A DNA stretch of 64,000 nucleotides. Source: Stenotrophomonas sp. 610A2 (GTDB taxonomy: Bacteria > Pseudomonadota > Gammaproteobacteria > Xanthomonadales > Xanthomonadaceae). The translations under genes were made by a program, and so were the position numbers. Where the stretch lies: NCBI RefSeq assembly GCF_030549615.1, contig NZ_CP130832.1, positions 3,348,001-3,412,000 on the forward strand, in the 5' to 3' direction. Of this stretch, positions 19,083 through 27,673 are shown piece after piece (position 1 is the stretch's first letter; each line of letters starts with the position of its first letter). The notes under the pieces were generated by a model that saw only the letters and a program-made list of their open reading frames with translations, made no database searches and was not told the origin of the DNA.

Positions 19083-21248
19083 CTATCCCAGCCTTCGCGC
19101 ATCGTCTACGCCGGGCAAGGCGTCGAGTTTTCCGAGTAGGGTGGATAGCTGGCCGTAGTCGCTCACCTTCAGCCGCAGGCGTAACTGCACGCGTCCGCTT
19201 TCGCGCAGGTTGTCGCTGTTGATCTCCAGCACATAGGCATCTTCCTGCGCGATCAGGTTGGTGATGTCCTTCAGCAACCAGCGCCGGTCCACCGCGCGCA
19301 CCATCACATCCACCTCGTAGCCGGAGCCGGTCCTGCCCCACTCCACCGGCAACACCCGCTCCGGATGCGCGGCCGACAAGCGCGCCAACGACACGCAGTC
19401 CATGCGGTGCACGGTGACGCCACGGGTGCGGGTCAGGTAGCCGGTGATCGGCTCGCCGGCCACTGGTTGGCAGCAACGCGCCAGCTGCACCAGCAGGTTG
19501 CCCACGCCCTGCACGGTGAAGTCGGATTTGCCGATGCTGCCGCGGCGCGCGGTTGGTCGTGGCAAGGCCGGTGCCGCAGGTTGCGAGGCGGCCTTCTCGG
19601 CCTCCAGCAGCGCACGGCTGACCTGGTTGGGACCGGTATCGCCCAGCGCAACCTGGATATACAGATCGTCGACGCTGTCGGCGTGGAATTTGCGCGCCGC
19701 CACCATCAGGTCCGAATGCTGCAGGCCCAGCCGCTTCAGTTCGCGATCCAGCAGTTCGCGCCCGGCCTGCACGTTGCGGGCACGGTCGAGTTTGTGGAAC
19801 CAGTTGCGTACCTTTTCGCGCGAACGGCCGCTGGCCAGGAAGCCGTTGGACTGCAACAACCAATCGCGGCGCGGATCCGCCTCCTTGCCAGTAAGAATCT
19901 CCACGCGGTCGCCGCTGCGCAGGTGGTAGGTCAGCGGCACGATGCGACCATTGACCTTGGCCCCACGGCAGCGGTGCCCGACCATGGTGTGCACGTGGTA
20001 GGCAAAGTCCAACGGCGTGGCGCCAGCCGGCAGATCCATCACGTCGCCCTTGGGGCTGAGCGCGTAAACCCGGTCTTCGAGCAGCTCGGCGTCCAATGCG
20101 TCGGCCAGTTCTTCCGGATTGCCAGGGTCCTGTGCCTGCTCCAGCAACTGCCGCATCCAGGTGATCTTGCGATCGAAGGACTTCTCCGCGCCCTTGCCAC
20201 CTTCCTTGTACTTCCAGTGCGCAGCCACGCCGAGCTCGGCCTGCGCATGCATTTCATGGGTGCGGATCTGCACTTCGATGGTGCGCCCTTCCGGGCCGAT
20301 CACCGCGGTGTGCAGGGAGCGGTAATCATTGGCCTTGGGGCGAGCGATGTAATCGTCGAACTCGCTGGGGATCGGCGTCCACAGCGCATGTACGACGCCC
20401 AGCGTGGCGTAGCAGCCGCCGACATCCTCGACCATCACGCGCACCGCGCGCAGGTCGTAAAGCTGCTCGAAGGCGAGCTGCTTCTTCTGCATCTTCCGCC
20501 AGATGCTGTAGATGTGCTTGGGCCGACCGCTGACTTCGCCACGGATGCCCTGCTCGGCCAGGGCCGCCGACAGCTTCTTCTTCACCGCCTCCACGTAGCG
20601 CTCACGGGCGATGCGGGTTTCGTCCACCTCGCGGGCGATGTGGCGGTAGGTATCCGGGTCCAGGAAACGGAAAGCCAGATCCTCCAGTTCCCACTTCAGC
20701 TGCCAGATGCCCAGCCGGTTGGCCAGCGGCGCGTGGATGTCACGGGTCAGCTGGGCCAGCGCGCGGCGTTCTTCGGCAGGCAGCTTGTCGGCCGCACGCA
20801 TGCAGGCCAGCTGGCGCGACAGCAGGATCGGTACCACCCGCAGATCATGGATGATCGCCAGCAGCAGGCGTCGCAGGCCTTCGCTGTTGCGGCCGGCATC
20901 ACGCCCGGCATGCAGCGCCCAAACCTGGTCGGCAGCCTCCTGCCCGTCCAGCAGTCCGTTTACCGCCGCAGCACCCGGCCCCAGTGGCAGATCGCCCACC
21001 CGCGCGCGCAGGCCCGGCAGATCGAACAGCAGCGCTGCCACAGTCACGCTCTCGTCGGCGGACAGCAGCGCCAGCGAATCCAGCGTATCGGCGAGTACCG
21101 GCCATGGCAGGCGCGGCGACACATCCATGTCCGCTTGCTGCCAGCAGGCCAGCAGGGCTTGGCGCAAAGGCTCGGACAAGGCGCGGGTTGAGGCGCGCTG
21201 CAGCAACGCATCCAGACCGGGGGAGGGGGAACTGTTCACAGCATTCAA
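19083..21248 (-). CDS. relA: RelA, monofunctional (p)ppGpp synthetase I
   Basis: A 721-residue long RSH enzyme that makes (p)ppGpp on stalled ribosomes. The N-terminal hydrolase region is degenerate: the catalytic His-Asp is replaced by Phe75-Asp76 (AALLFDLPG). The synthetase domain carries the EFDD motif at 296-299 (bifunctional SpoT/Rel enzymes have RxKD) and the RSLHTAVIGPEG and EVQIRTHEMHAQAELG segments. TGS, Cys-containing zinc-finger (LARCCQPV) and C-terminal ACT domains follow. These features define RelA as against SpoT. Confidence 0.96.
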   Translation of the reverse strand: MNAVNSSPSPGLDALLQRASTRALSEPLRQALLACWQQADMDVSPRLPWPVLADTLDSLALLSADESVTVAALLFDLPGLRARVGDLPLGPGAAAVNGLLDGQEAADQVWALHAGRDAGRNSEGLRRLLLAIIHDLRVVPILLSRQLACMRAADKLPAEERRALAQLTRDIHAPLANRLGIWQLKWELEDLAFRFLDPDTYRHIAREVDETRIARERYVEAVKKKLSAALAEQGIRGEVSGRPKHIYSIWRKMQKKQLAFEQLYDLRAVRVMVEDVGGCYATLGVVHALWTPIPSEFDDYIARPKANDYRSLHTAVIGPEGRTIEVQIRTHEMHAQAELGVAAHWKYKEGGKGAEKSFDRKITWMRQLLEQAQDPGNPEELADALDAELLEDRVYALSPKGDVMDLPAGATPLDFAYHVHTMVGHRCRGAKVNGRIVPLTYHLRSGDRVEILTGKEADPRRDWLLQSNGFLASGRSREKVRNWFHKLDRARNVQAGRELLDRELKRLGLQHSDLMVAARKFHADSVDDLYIQVALGDTGPNQVSRALLEAEKAASQPAAPALPRPTARRGSIGKSDFTVQGVGNLLVQLARCCQPVAGEPITGYLTRTRGVTVHRMDCVSLARLSAAHPERVLPVEWGRTGSGYEVDVMVRAVDRRWLLKDITNLIAQEDAYVLEINSDNLRESGRVQLRLRLKVSDYGQLSTLLGKLDALPGVDDARRLG

Positions 21249-21300
21249 TTACAGGCAGATGCCCCTACACTAGCGCCCACCCTCTCTGGGAACAATATTC

Positions 21301-21816
21301 ATGAAGCTGCCTCGCCTTGCTGTCCTGCTTGCCGCCACCGCTTTGTCGTCCTACCCGTTCCTCGATGCCCACGCCCAGCGCGTGGTACAGGGCGATCTGC
21401 AGCAGCAGATGTCCGCTGCCGAGTTCAAGGCTGCTGGCCTGGACAAGCTCAGCGCCGAAGAGCTGACCACGCTCAACAACTGGCTGCAGGGCAAGGTGGC
21501 GCAGGCTGCCAGTGTTGCCGTGGAACAGGCGCGCGAAGAAGGCCGCCAGGAAGTGATCGTCAAGCATCGCGGCTTCTCTAATTTCGGCTCCAACGACCCT
21601 ATCCAGGCGAATCTGGAAGGGGAGTTCCGCAGCTTCGGCAAAGGCCGTCAGTACGCGCTGGACAATGGCCAGATCTGGGAACAGACCGATGACGTCAGTA
21701 CCGGCGGCGTGCGCAAGCAGGCTCCAGCGGTTCGCATCACCCCCGGCCTGATGAACGTGTGGTACCTGCAGATCGATGGCCTCAACACCCGTGCCAAGGT
21801 CCGCCGCACGAAGTAA
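21301..21816 (+). CDS. Small secreted protein of unknown function
   Basis: A 171-residue protein with a Sec signal peptide (MKLPRLAVLLAATALSSYPF, cleavage probably after AHA near residue 25). The mature part has a helical segment with a leucine- and alanine-rich AEFKAAGLDKLSAEELTTL motif, then a beta-rich C-terminal half (GEFRSFGKGRQYALDNGQIW). I do not recognise a named domain; proteins of this kind are common in xanthomonads. It is divergent from relA and followed 67 bp later by a DUF4124 gene. Confidence 0.8.
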   Translation: MKLPRLAVLLAATALSSYPFLDAHAQRVVQGDLQQQMSAAEFKAAGLDKLSAEELTTLNNWLQGKVAQAASVAVEQAREEGRQEVIVKHRGFSNFGSNDPIQANLEGEFRSFGKGRQYALDNGQIWEQTDDVSTGGVRKQAPAVRITPGLMNVWYLQIDGLNTRAKVRRTK

Positions 21817-21883
21817 CCCCCGCCCCGGTCCTGCTGGCCGGAGTGCTGTTTCCCGTCACCGAACCCTTGAGCCCGCAACCTTC

Positions 21884-22420
21884 ATGCGCCAATTCGTCCT
21901 GACTCTGTTGTTGCTGATGCTTCCGGCCACCGCTGCCGCGCAGGTCTACAAGTGCAAGGGCAAGTCGGGGGAGACCATGTACTCCGAGCACCCCTGCGAT
22001 GCCAAGGCCGAGCCGATGAAACTGCGCGAGCAGCCTGTGTCCAGCAGTCCGACGGCGGCCAGCACTGCTGCCGCTCCGCCTGCAACCACGCTGCCGGACA
22101 GCCAGCCAGCGCAGCCGGAGAGCCAAGCCGGCACCGCGGCCCAGGCACTCGACGCCGAGCGCAGTTGCATCAGCACCGCCACCGCGTCCATTTATGGTTC
22201 TTCCAATGACCGCGTCGGCACTTTGCAGCAGCAGATGAGCATGCTCAACGAGCAACTCGCGCACGCAGACGATCCGCAGCGCAGCCAGGCGCTGCGGCAA
22301 CGGATGACAACCTTCCGCCAGGCCATCAGCCGCGAACACGCCAATGCGCATACGCAGATGAACACCGCCCGCCGCGCCTGTATCCAGCAACACCGCCCGG
22401 AGGCGGCAATCGGCCGCTGA
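21884..22420 (+). CDS. Secreted DUF4124-type protein
   Basis: A 178-residue exported protein. The frame is open from 21776, but the ATG at 21884 gives a clean signal peptide (MRQFVLTLLLLMLPATAAA) and is preferred. The first mature residues QVYKCKGKSGETMYSEHPC are the signature of the DUF4124 domain, a short beta-hairpin with two conserved cysteines. Then comes a low-complexity Ser/Ala/Pro/Gln stretch and a helical C-terminus with two cysteines. Function is unknown. The gene converges on hrpA with a 12-bp gap. Confidence 0.82.
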   Translation: MRQFVLTLLLLMLPATAAAQVYKCKGKSGETMYSEHPCDAKAEPMKLREQPVSSSPTAASTAAAPPATTLPDSQPAQPESQAGTAAQALDAERSCISTATASIYGSSNDRVGTLQQQMSMLNEQLAHADDPQRSQALRQRMTTFRQAISREHANAHTQMNTARRACIQQHRPEAAIGR

Positions 22421-22432
22421 GCGCAGCGGGCG

Positions 22433-25400
22433 TCAGCTGCGCAGCGCAGCTACCCGCTGGGCCAGCTTCTTGGCTGAGATGCCAGAGCGGAAGCCCAGCT
22501 CCTGGGCGAACAAGGACACCCGCAGCTCTTCGATATCCCAGCGCAGGGCCGCCCACTGCGGGCGCTGCGCCAGTCCCTGCACACGGGCTTCCTGCAGCGC
22601 ATCAACAAAGGGCTTGAGTTCCAGCATGCGCGCCTGGTCGCGCGGCGGATCGCGCTTGGCGCGTTCGGCACGCAGGATCATCGCCTTCAGGTAACGCGGG
22701 AACTGCGCCAGCGCATCGGCTGGCGTCTCACGCAGGAAGCCCGCATGCACCAGACCGGCCAGCTGCGCCTGCATATCGTCCAGGTTGCCGCGCGCCCAGC
22801 CCATCAACGGCGATTCCAATTGCGGCTTCAGCTCACCGGTCAAACCGAGGATGCTTTCGGCCAGCTTCAGCCGCTCCATCGCCTCCCCGAACAAACGCTT
22901 GCCGGCGTCTGCAGAGCGCTGCTGGAAGGCTTCCGGGGTGCGTATCGCTTCCAATCCATCGGCCAATACCGCGTTCACTGCCGCGTCGACCAGATCGCCG
23001 CGCAACCGCTCCTGTGACTCGATGGCCGCATACAGCAAGCCAGTCTTGGGCGACACCGGCAGCTGCTTGCGTGCCTGCTTGAGCTTGTCGGCCAAGGAAA
23101 TCTCAAGCAGGCGGCGAACACCCTGCGGGTGCATCAAGGCAGCTTCGTTCCTGTCGGCAAAAATGCGCAGCGCGGCGGCGTCGCCTGTATCCACCAGCGC
23201 CGGATAGGCCGGTACACCGGCTTCGCCCGGCACCTGCTCGGGAATAGCAGTGCTTGGGAATTCGCGCAGACCTTCAGCTGCCAGCGCCGCACCCGCGCGT
23301 GCGGCAAAAGCACTGCCAGCGCGTTCGCCGAAGCGGGCACGCAAGGTATCCAGATCGCGCGACATCGCCAACAGTTTCATGCCGTCCTTTTCGCTGGAAG
23401 CAGGCGTTTTCCCGCGTGCTACCGCTACTTTCGTCATTTCGAACAAGCGCAGGTTCATGCGCAGGTGTGGGTCCAGTGAATCCACGTCGAAATCGGTGGC
23501 CGCGACCATCGCACCGGTGGCCTTGGACAGGAATCGCGCCAACTCGCCACGGATGTCATCGGCAGAGTGCTGCGGCCAGGCTTCGGCGAATGCGCGACCG
23601 AAATCTGGTGCAGGCACATAGTTGCGGCGCATCGCCTTGGGCAGGCTGCGAATCAAGGCCGATGCCTTGTCCGCGACGAAGCCCGGCGCCAGCCACGACA
23701 AGCGCGACGGGTCCAGGGCATTGAGCAGGTGCAACGGTACATCAAGGGTTACGCCATCCTCCTCGCTGCCCGGTTCGAAACGGTAATGCATGGCCAGGCG
23801 CGCATCGCCCAATGGGAAATACTTCGGATAACGGTCCTGCTCACTGCCCTCGCCCGGCAACAGATCGGTCAGCGACCAGTGCAGGCTGCGACGTTGTTCC
23901 GGTGGCAAGGCCTTCCACCAGCCGTCGAGCAGATTGGCCGAATGGATATGCGAAGGCACCCGGTCCAGATACCAGCGCGCCTGCCAATCCTCATCGGCAA
24001 CGATACCGGCGCGGCGCAGCTTGGCTTCTTCTTCGCGCGCCTGCTCCAGCAGCTTCATGTTGTCGGCAACAAAGCCAGCACGGGTGGTGATTTCGCCGGT
24101 CACCAGCGCTTGCCGCACGAAGATGTCATGGGCTTCGCCGGGATTGATCCTGCCGTAATGCACCGGCTTCTTCGGCGCCAGCACCAGGCCGAACAGGCTG
24201 ATCTGTTCCGAGGCCAGCACCTGCCCCTGGGCACGCGACCAATGCGGATCGAAGTGCTTGCGCGCCAGCAGATGCGGCAACTCGGCAATCACCCAATCCG
24301 GCTCGATCGAGGCATTGGTCATACCCCACACGCGCGCCGTATCCAGCAGCGTGGCACTGAGCACCCACGGCGGCGGCCGCTTGGCCAGCGCCGAGCCGGG
24401 GAACAGATGGAAACGACGCTGACGCGGCGCCTGGAAGTCGCCCTTCTCGGTGCGATGTCCGATCTGGGTCGGCAGGCCGGCAAGAACCGCGCGATGAAGG
24501 GTTTGGTAAGCAGCGATGCGCACCTTGTCCGGAATGGAGTTGAAACCGGCTTTAAAACCGGGGTCAGAGTCGGGTTTCCCCCGAAATTTGTCTGCCGCGG
24601 AAAGAATAGTTGGGAAACCCGACTCTGACCCCGGTTTTAAAGCCGGTTTTCCCTCACGGGCCAGACGCGCAGCCTTATGCTGCTCGCCCCGCGTAGCCTT
24701 GCGCTTCGCCTCTACATCACCCCCAGCAGGCAGCGCCGGCGGTGCCGACAACAGCGCCTTGCCGAAAGTCTCGTCTTCACCCATCGCCCAGCCCAGCTCC
24801 TCGCACAACAAGCGCAGCTGGCGATGTAGTTCGCGCCATTCGCGCATGCGCAGGAATCCGAGGAAATGTCGCCCGCACCAGTCGCGCAGCTTGGACTGGG
24901 TGAGGTCTTCGTGGGCATCACGGTAGGCATTCCACAACCGCAGGATGCCGATGAATTCGGAGCGTGCGTCGGCAAACAAGGCGTGCGCGTTGTCGGCCGC
25001 CTCGCGTGCTTCCGGCGGTCGCTCGCGTGGGTCCTGGATGCCGAGGAAGGAAGCAATCACCAGCATCTCGCGCAGGCAGCCGCCCTTGTGCGCGGCCACC
25101 AACATGCGCGCCAGTTTCACGTCCACCGGCAAGCGCGACATCTGCCGGCCAATATCGGTGAGCTTGCGCGCGTCGTCGATGGCGCCAAGCTCGGTCAGCT
25201 GCTGCCAACCATCAGCCACCGCGCGTTCGTCCGGTGCTTCCAGGAACGGGAATTCATCGATCTTGCCCAGGCCCAACTGCAGCATGCGCAGGATCACGCC
25301 GGACAACGAGGAACGGCGGATCTCGGGATCGGTGAACTCCGATCGGCTCAGGAAATCAGCCTCGGAATACAGCCGGTAGCACACACCCTCGGAGATACGA

Positions 25401-26662
25401 CCGCAGCGGCCTTTGCGCTGGTTGGCGCTGGCCTGCGATACCGCCTCGATATGCAGGCGATCGAGCTTCTGTCGCGGGCTGTAGCGCTTGACACGGGCAT
25501 AGCCCGGATCGACTACGTAGCGGATGCGCGGCACGGTCAATGAGGTTTCGGCGACGTTGGTGGTCAGCACCACGCGTCGCTTCAGGCCCGGATTGAATAC
25601 CCGGTCCTGGTCCTTGGCCGACAGGCGCGCGTACAGCGGCAGCACCTCCGTTTCGCGGTACTTGCGGCGTTCGAGCGCCTGATGGGTATCGCGGATCTCG
25701 CGTTCACCCGGCAGGAAGATCAGCACATCGCCGCGCACATCGCTGCGGGTGATCTCATCGACAGCGGCAACAATGGCCGAGACCGGATCCATTGCCGAAT
25801 CAGTGTCCGCTTCCGCACGTTTGCCGCGTGCTGGCGCTGCGGCACTGTCATCGCTCTTGCCCATTTCTTCCAGCGGCCGGTAACGCACCTCCACCGGGTA
25901 GGTACGGCCTTCGACGTTGACCACTGGCGCATTGTCGAAGTGACGCGAGAAGCGCTCGGTATCGATAGTGGCCGAAGTCACGATCAACTTCAGGTCCGGG
26001 CGCTTGCGCAGTAGCTGCTTCAGGTAGCCAAGCAGGAAATCGATATTGAGGCTGCGTTCGTGCGCCTCATCGATGATCAATGTGTCGTAGCGCGAAAGCC
26101 AACGATCCGAGGCGATCTCTGCCAGCAGGATGCCGTCGGTCATGAACTTGATGCGGCTGTCCTCGCCGACCTTGTCGGTGAAACGCACCTGGTAACCGAC
26201 CACCGTGCCCAGCTCGGTCTGCAGCTCCTCCGCCACGCGCGCAGCCACCGCACGCGCGGCAATACGCCGCGGCTGGGTGCAGCCGATCATGCCCGCCTCA
26301 CCACGGCCAGCCGCCAGGCACAGCTTGGGCAACTGGGTGGTCTTGCCGGAGCCGGTCTCGCCGGCGATCACCACCACCTGATGGGCACGGATCAATGCGC
26401 TGATCTGTTCGGCTTCACGCGCGATCGGCAGCGCTTCGTCCATGGTGATGGAGATCGGCCGCGCGGCGCGCTGTTGGCGCTGCTGCTGAGAGCGCTGCAG
26501 CTGCTGCTGGAAAGCCTGTTCAGCCGCCGCGTCCGCAGGCTTGCCCTGCCAGCGTGACAGCAGCCCAAGCAGGCGACCACGGTCACGGCTCATCCCCCCA
26601 TCAATGGCAGGGCGGGCAGCGCGCAGACGCGCGGACAGGTCATTTTCGATAGTGCTCATCAA
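22433..26662 (-). CDS. hrpA: HrpA, DEAH-box ATP-dependent RNA helicase
   Basis: A 1409-residue DEAH/RHA helicase, larger than E. coli HrpA (about 1300). Walker A is GETGSGKTTQLPKLCLAAG, Walker B is DEAHERSLNIDFLLGYL, and motif VI is QRKGRCGRISEGVCYRLY. HA2 and OB-fold regions and the long HrpA-specific C-terminus follow. It acts on rRNA/mRNA and on collided ribosomes in E. coli. An unusual segment at about residues 672-707 is encoded by a 107-bp palindrome and lies in a poorly conserved linker, before the conserved QTLHRAVLAGLPTQIGHR. The frame is not broken. Start could equally be the second ATG one codon later. Confidence 0.95.
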   Translation of the reverse strand: MMSTIENDLSARLRAARPAIDGGMSRDRGRLLGLLSRWQGKPADAAAEQAFQQQLQRSQQQRQQRAARPISITMDEALPIAREAEQISALIRAHQVVVIAGETGSGKTTQLPKLCLAAGRGEAGMIGCTQPRRIAARAVAARVAEELQTELGTVVGYQVRFTDKVGEDSRIKFMTDGILLAEIASDRWLSRYDTLIIDEAHERSLNIDFLLGYLKQLLRKRPDLKLIVTSATIDTERFSRHFDNAPVVNVEGRTYPVEVRYRPLEEMGKSDDSAAAPARGKRAEADTDSAMDPVSAIVAAVDEITRSDVRGDVLIFLPGEREIRDTHQALERRKYRETEVLPLYARLSAKDQDRVFNPGLKRRVVLTTNVAETSLTVPRIRYVVDPGYARVKRYSPRQKLDRLHIEAVSQASANQRKGRCGRISEGVCYRLYSEADFLSRSEFTDPEIRRSSLSGVILRMLQLGLGKIDEFPFLEAPDERAVADGWQQLTELGAIDDARKLTDIGRQMSRLPVDVKLARMLVAAHKGGCLREMLVIASFLGIQDPRERPPEAREAADNAHALFADARSEFIGILRLWNAYRDAHEDLTQSKLRDWCGRHFLGFLRMREWRELHRQLRLLCEELGWAMGEDETFGKALLSAPPALPAGGDVEAKRKATRGEQHKAARLAREGKPALKPGSESGFPTILSAADKFRGKPDSDPGFKAGFNSIPDKVRIAAYQTLHRAVLAGLPTQIGHRTEKGDFQAPRQRRFHLFPGSALAKRPPPWVLSATLLDTARVWGMTNASIEPDWVIAELPHLLARKHFDPHWSRAQGQVLASEQISLFGLVLAPKKPVHYGRINPGEAHDIFVRQALVTGEITTRAGFVADNMKLLEQAREEEAKLRRAGIVADEDWQARWYLDRVPSHIHSANLLDGWWKALPPEQRRSLHWSLTDLLPGEGSEQDRYPKYFPLGDARLAMHYRFEPGSEEDGVTLDVPLHLLNALDPSRLSWLAPGFVADKASALIRSLPKAMRRNYVPAPDFGRAFAEAWPQHSADDIRGELARFLSKATGAMVAATDFDVDSLDPHLRMNLRLFEMTKVAVARGKTPASSEKDGMKLLAMSRDLDTLRARFGERAGSAFAARAGAALAAEGLREFPSTAIPEQVPGEAGVPAYPALVDTGDAAALRIFADRNEAALMHPQGVRRLLEISLADKLKQARKQLPVSPKTGLLYAAIESQERLRGDLVDAAVNAVLADGLEAIRTPEAFQQRSADAGKRLFGEAMERLKLAESILGLTGELKPQLESPLMGWARGNLDDMQAQLAGLVHAGFLRETPADALAQFPRYLKAMILRAERAKRDPPRDQARMLELKPFVDALQEARVQGLAQRPQWAALRWDIEELRVSLFAQELGFRSGISAKKLAQRVAALRS
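24543..24649. repeat. 107-bp palindromic element inside the hrpA reading frame
   Basis: Two perfect 38-nt inverted arms (24543-24580 and 24612-24649) flank a 31-nt spacer. Each arm holds the core GGGGTCAGAGTCGGGTTT next to a smaller palindrome CCGGCTTTAAAACCGG. The element is translated in frame within HrpA, giving a near-symmetric peptide (KPALKPGSESGFP ... GKPDSDPGFKAGF). The arms resemble intergenic palindromes associated with REP-associated tyrosine transposases. This would make it a mobile palindrome that has landed in a coding region without inactivating it. The match to that family is from memory and is inference. Confidence 0.9.
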
Positions 26663-26747
26663 TCGTTCAACGTGAAAACTTGAAATACAGGTATGGTGCG
26701 CATAGCGCTATTGTGAAGCCATTCAACCCGCCAAGGAGAAACGCGTC

Positions 26748-27344
26748 ATGGCCAAGGCCAAGAACAGCAGCAAACCAGAAGCCGGAAAGAAGAAGCTGGC
26801 TACCGCAGCAGCCGTCACCAAGACGGAGATCGGCAAGAAGAAGCTGGCAGCCGCCGCGCCCTCAGCCCCAGGTGTTGATATCGGGATCAAGGACTCGGAT
26901 CGCAAGAAGGTGGCGGACGGTCTGTCGCACTTCCTCGCCGACTCCTACACGCTGTACCTGAAGACCCACAACTTCCACTGGAACGTCACCGGGTCGATGT
27001 TCAACTCGCTGCACAACATGTTCATGGACCAGTACACCGAGCAGTGGAACGCCCTGGACGAGATCGCCGAACGCATCCGCGCCCTGGGCTTCAATGCGCC
27101 GGGCTCGTACCGCGAGTTTGCCGCATTGACCTCGATTCCCGAGGAGCCGGGCCTGAATGACAGCGCCGACTGGCGCGAGATGGTACGCCAGTTGGTGGTC
27201 GGCAACGAAGCGGTGTGCCGGACCGCGCGCAAGGTGCTGGACCAGGCCGATGACGCCGACGACGCCCCCAGCGAGGACCTGCTGACCCAGCGCCTGCAGA
27301 TCCATGAGAAGTACGCCTGGATGCTGCGCTCTTTGCTGCAGTAA
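26748..27344 (+). CDS. dps: Dps-family DNA-protection ferritin with lysine-rich N-terminal tail
   Basis: A 198-residue mini-ferritin that oxidises and stores iron and can coat DNA in starved or oxidatively stressed cells. Inter-subunit ferroxidase residues are visible: His77 (NFHWNVTG), His89, Asp104 and Glu108 (LDEIAERIRALG). The first 40 residues are an extra tail with two copies of GKKKLA(T/A) (13-19 and 29-35) in an Ala/Lys-rich, histone H1-like context, suited to DNA binding. A strong ribosome-binding site AAGGAGA lies upstream of ATG 26748. It is divergent from hrpA. Confidence 0.93.
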   Translation: MAKAKNSSKPEAGKKKLATAAAVTKTEIGKKKLAAAAPSAPGVDIGIKDSDRKKVADGLSHFLADSYTLYLKTHNFHWNVTGSMFNSLHNMFMDQYTEQWNALDEIAERIRALGFNAPGSYREFAALTSIPEEPGLNDSADWREMVRQLVVGNEAVCRTARKVLDQADDADDAPSEDLLTQRLQIHEKYAWMLRSLLQ

Positions 27345-27467
27345 AGCCGTAGGGCTTCGCACCTCCGGTTCTTCCACGCTTGCGTGAACGGAAGCCTGGC
27401 CCCTGCTTCATCTGCCGGCCAGATCCCCGGCCTTCGGCGCGCCCGAGATGGATCGCGGCACTGCCCT

Positions 27468-27581
27468 GTAGTGCCGAGCCATGCTCGGCATGGGCTTTCC
27501 CGGTGAGGCCTCTGCCGAGCATGGCTCGGCACTACAGGTGCTTGGCCGGGAAGGCCCCTGCCGAGCATGGCTCGGCACTAC
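27468..27581. repeat. SMAG-type GTAG repeats, inverted dimer plus a third copy, in a 329-bp gene-free stretch
   Basis: The gap between dps and recQ (27345-27673) holds no gene. Unit one (27468-27490, GTAGTGCCGAGCCATGCTCG core) faces unit two (about 27513-27535, ending CTAC). A third unit in the same orientation as unit two ends at 27581. Each unit contains the inner palindrome GCCGAGCATGGCTCGGC. These fit the SMAG elements described in Stenotrophomonas maltophilia. The rest of the gap (27345-27467) shows only imperfect inverted repeats and no clear promoter for recQ. Confidence 0.9.
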
Positions 27582-27673
27582 AGGGCTTCGCTGTAAACCT
27601 GAAACAGGCGCGGCTTCGTCGCCGACGCTTCATCGAGCATTCGAAGCGGGCCGCCTGCGGGTAAACTAGCGCA

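Noticed and set aside
19083..21248. SpoT/Rel bifunctional enzyme
   Set aside because: The hydrolase His-Asp is Phe-Asp and the synthetase motif is EFDD, the RelA pattern.
24543..24649. Intein or frameshift in hrpA
   Set aside because: The insertion is only about 36 residues, has no intein motifs, and does not disturb the frame.
27468..27581. Possible CRISPR-like direct repeats
   Set aside because: The units are palindromic, in mixed orientation and unevenly spaced, begin with GTAG, and no cas gene is present. They are SMAG repeats.
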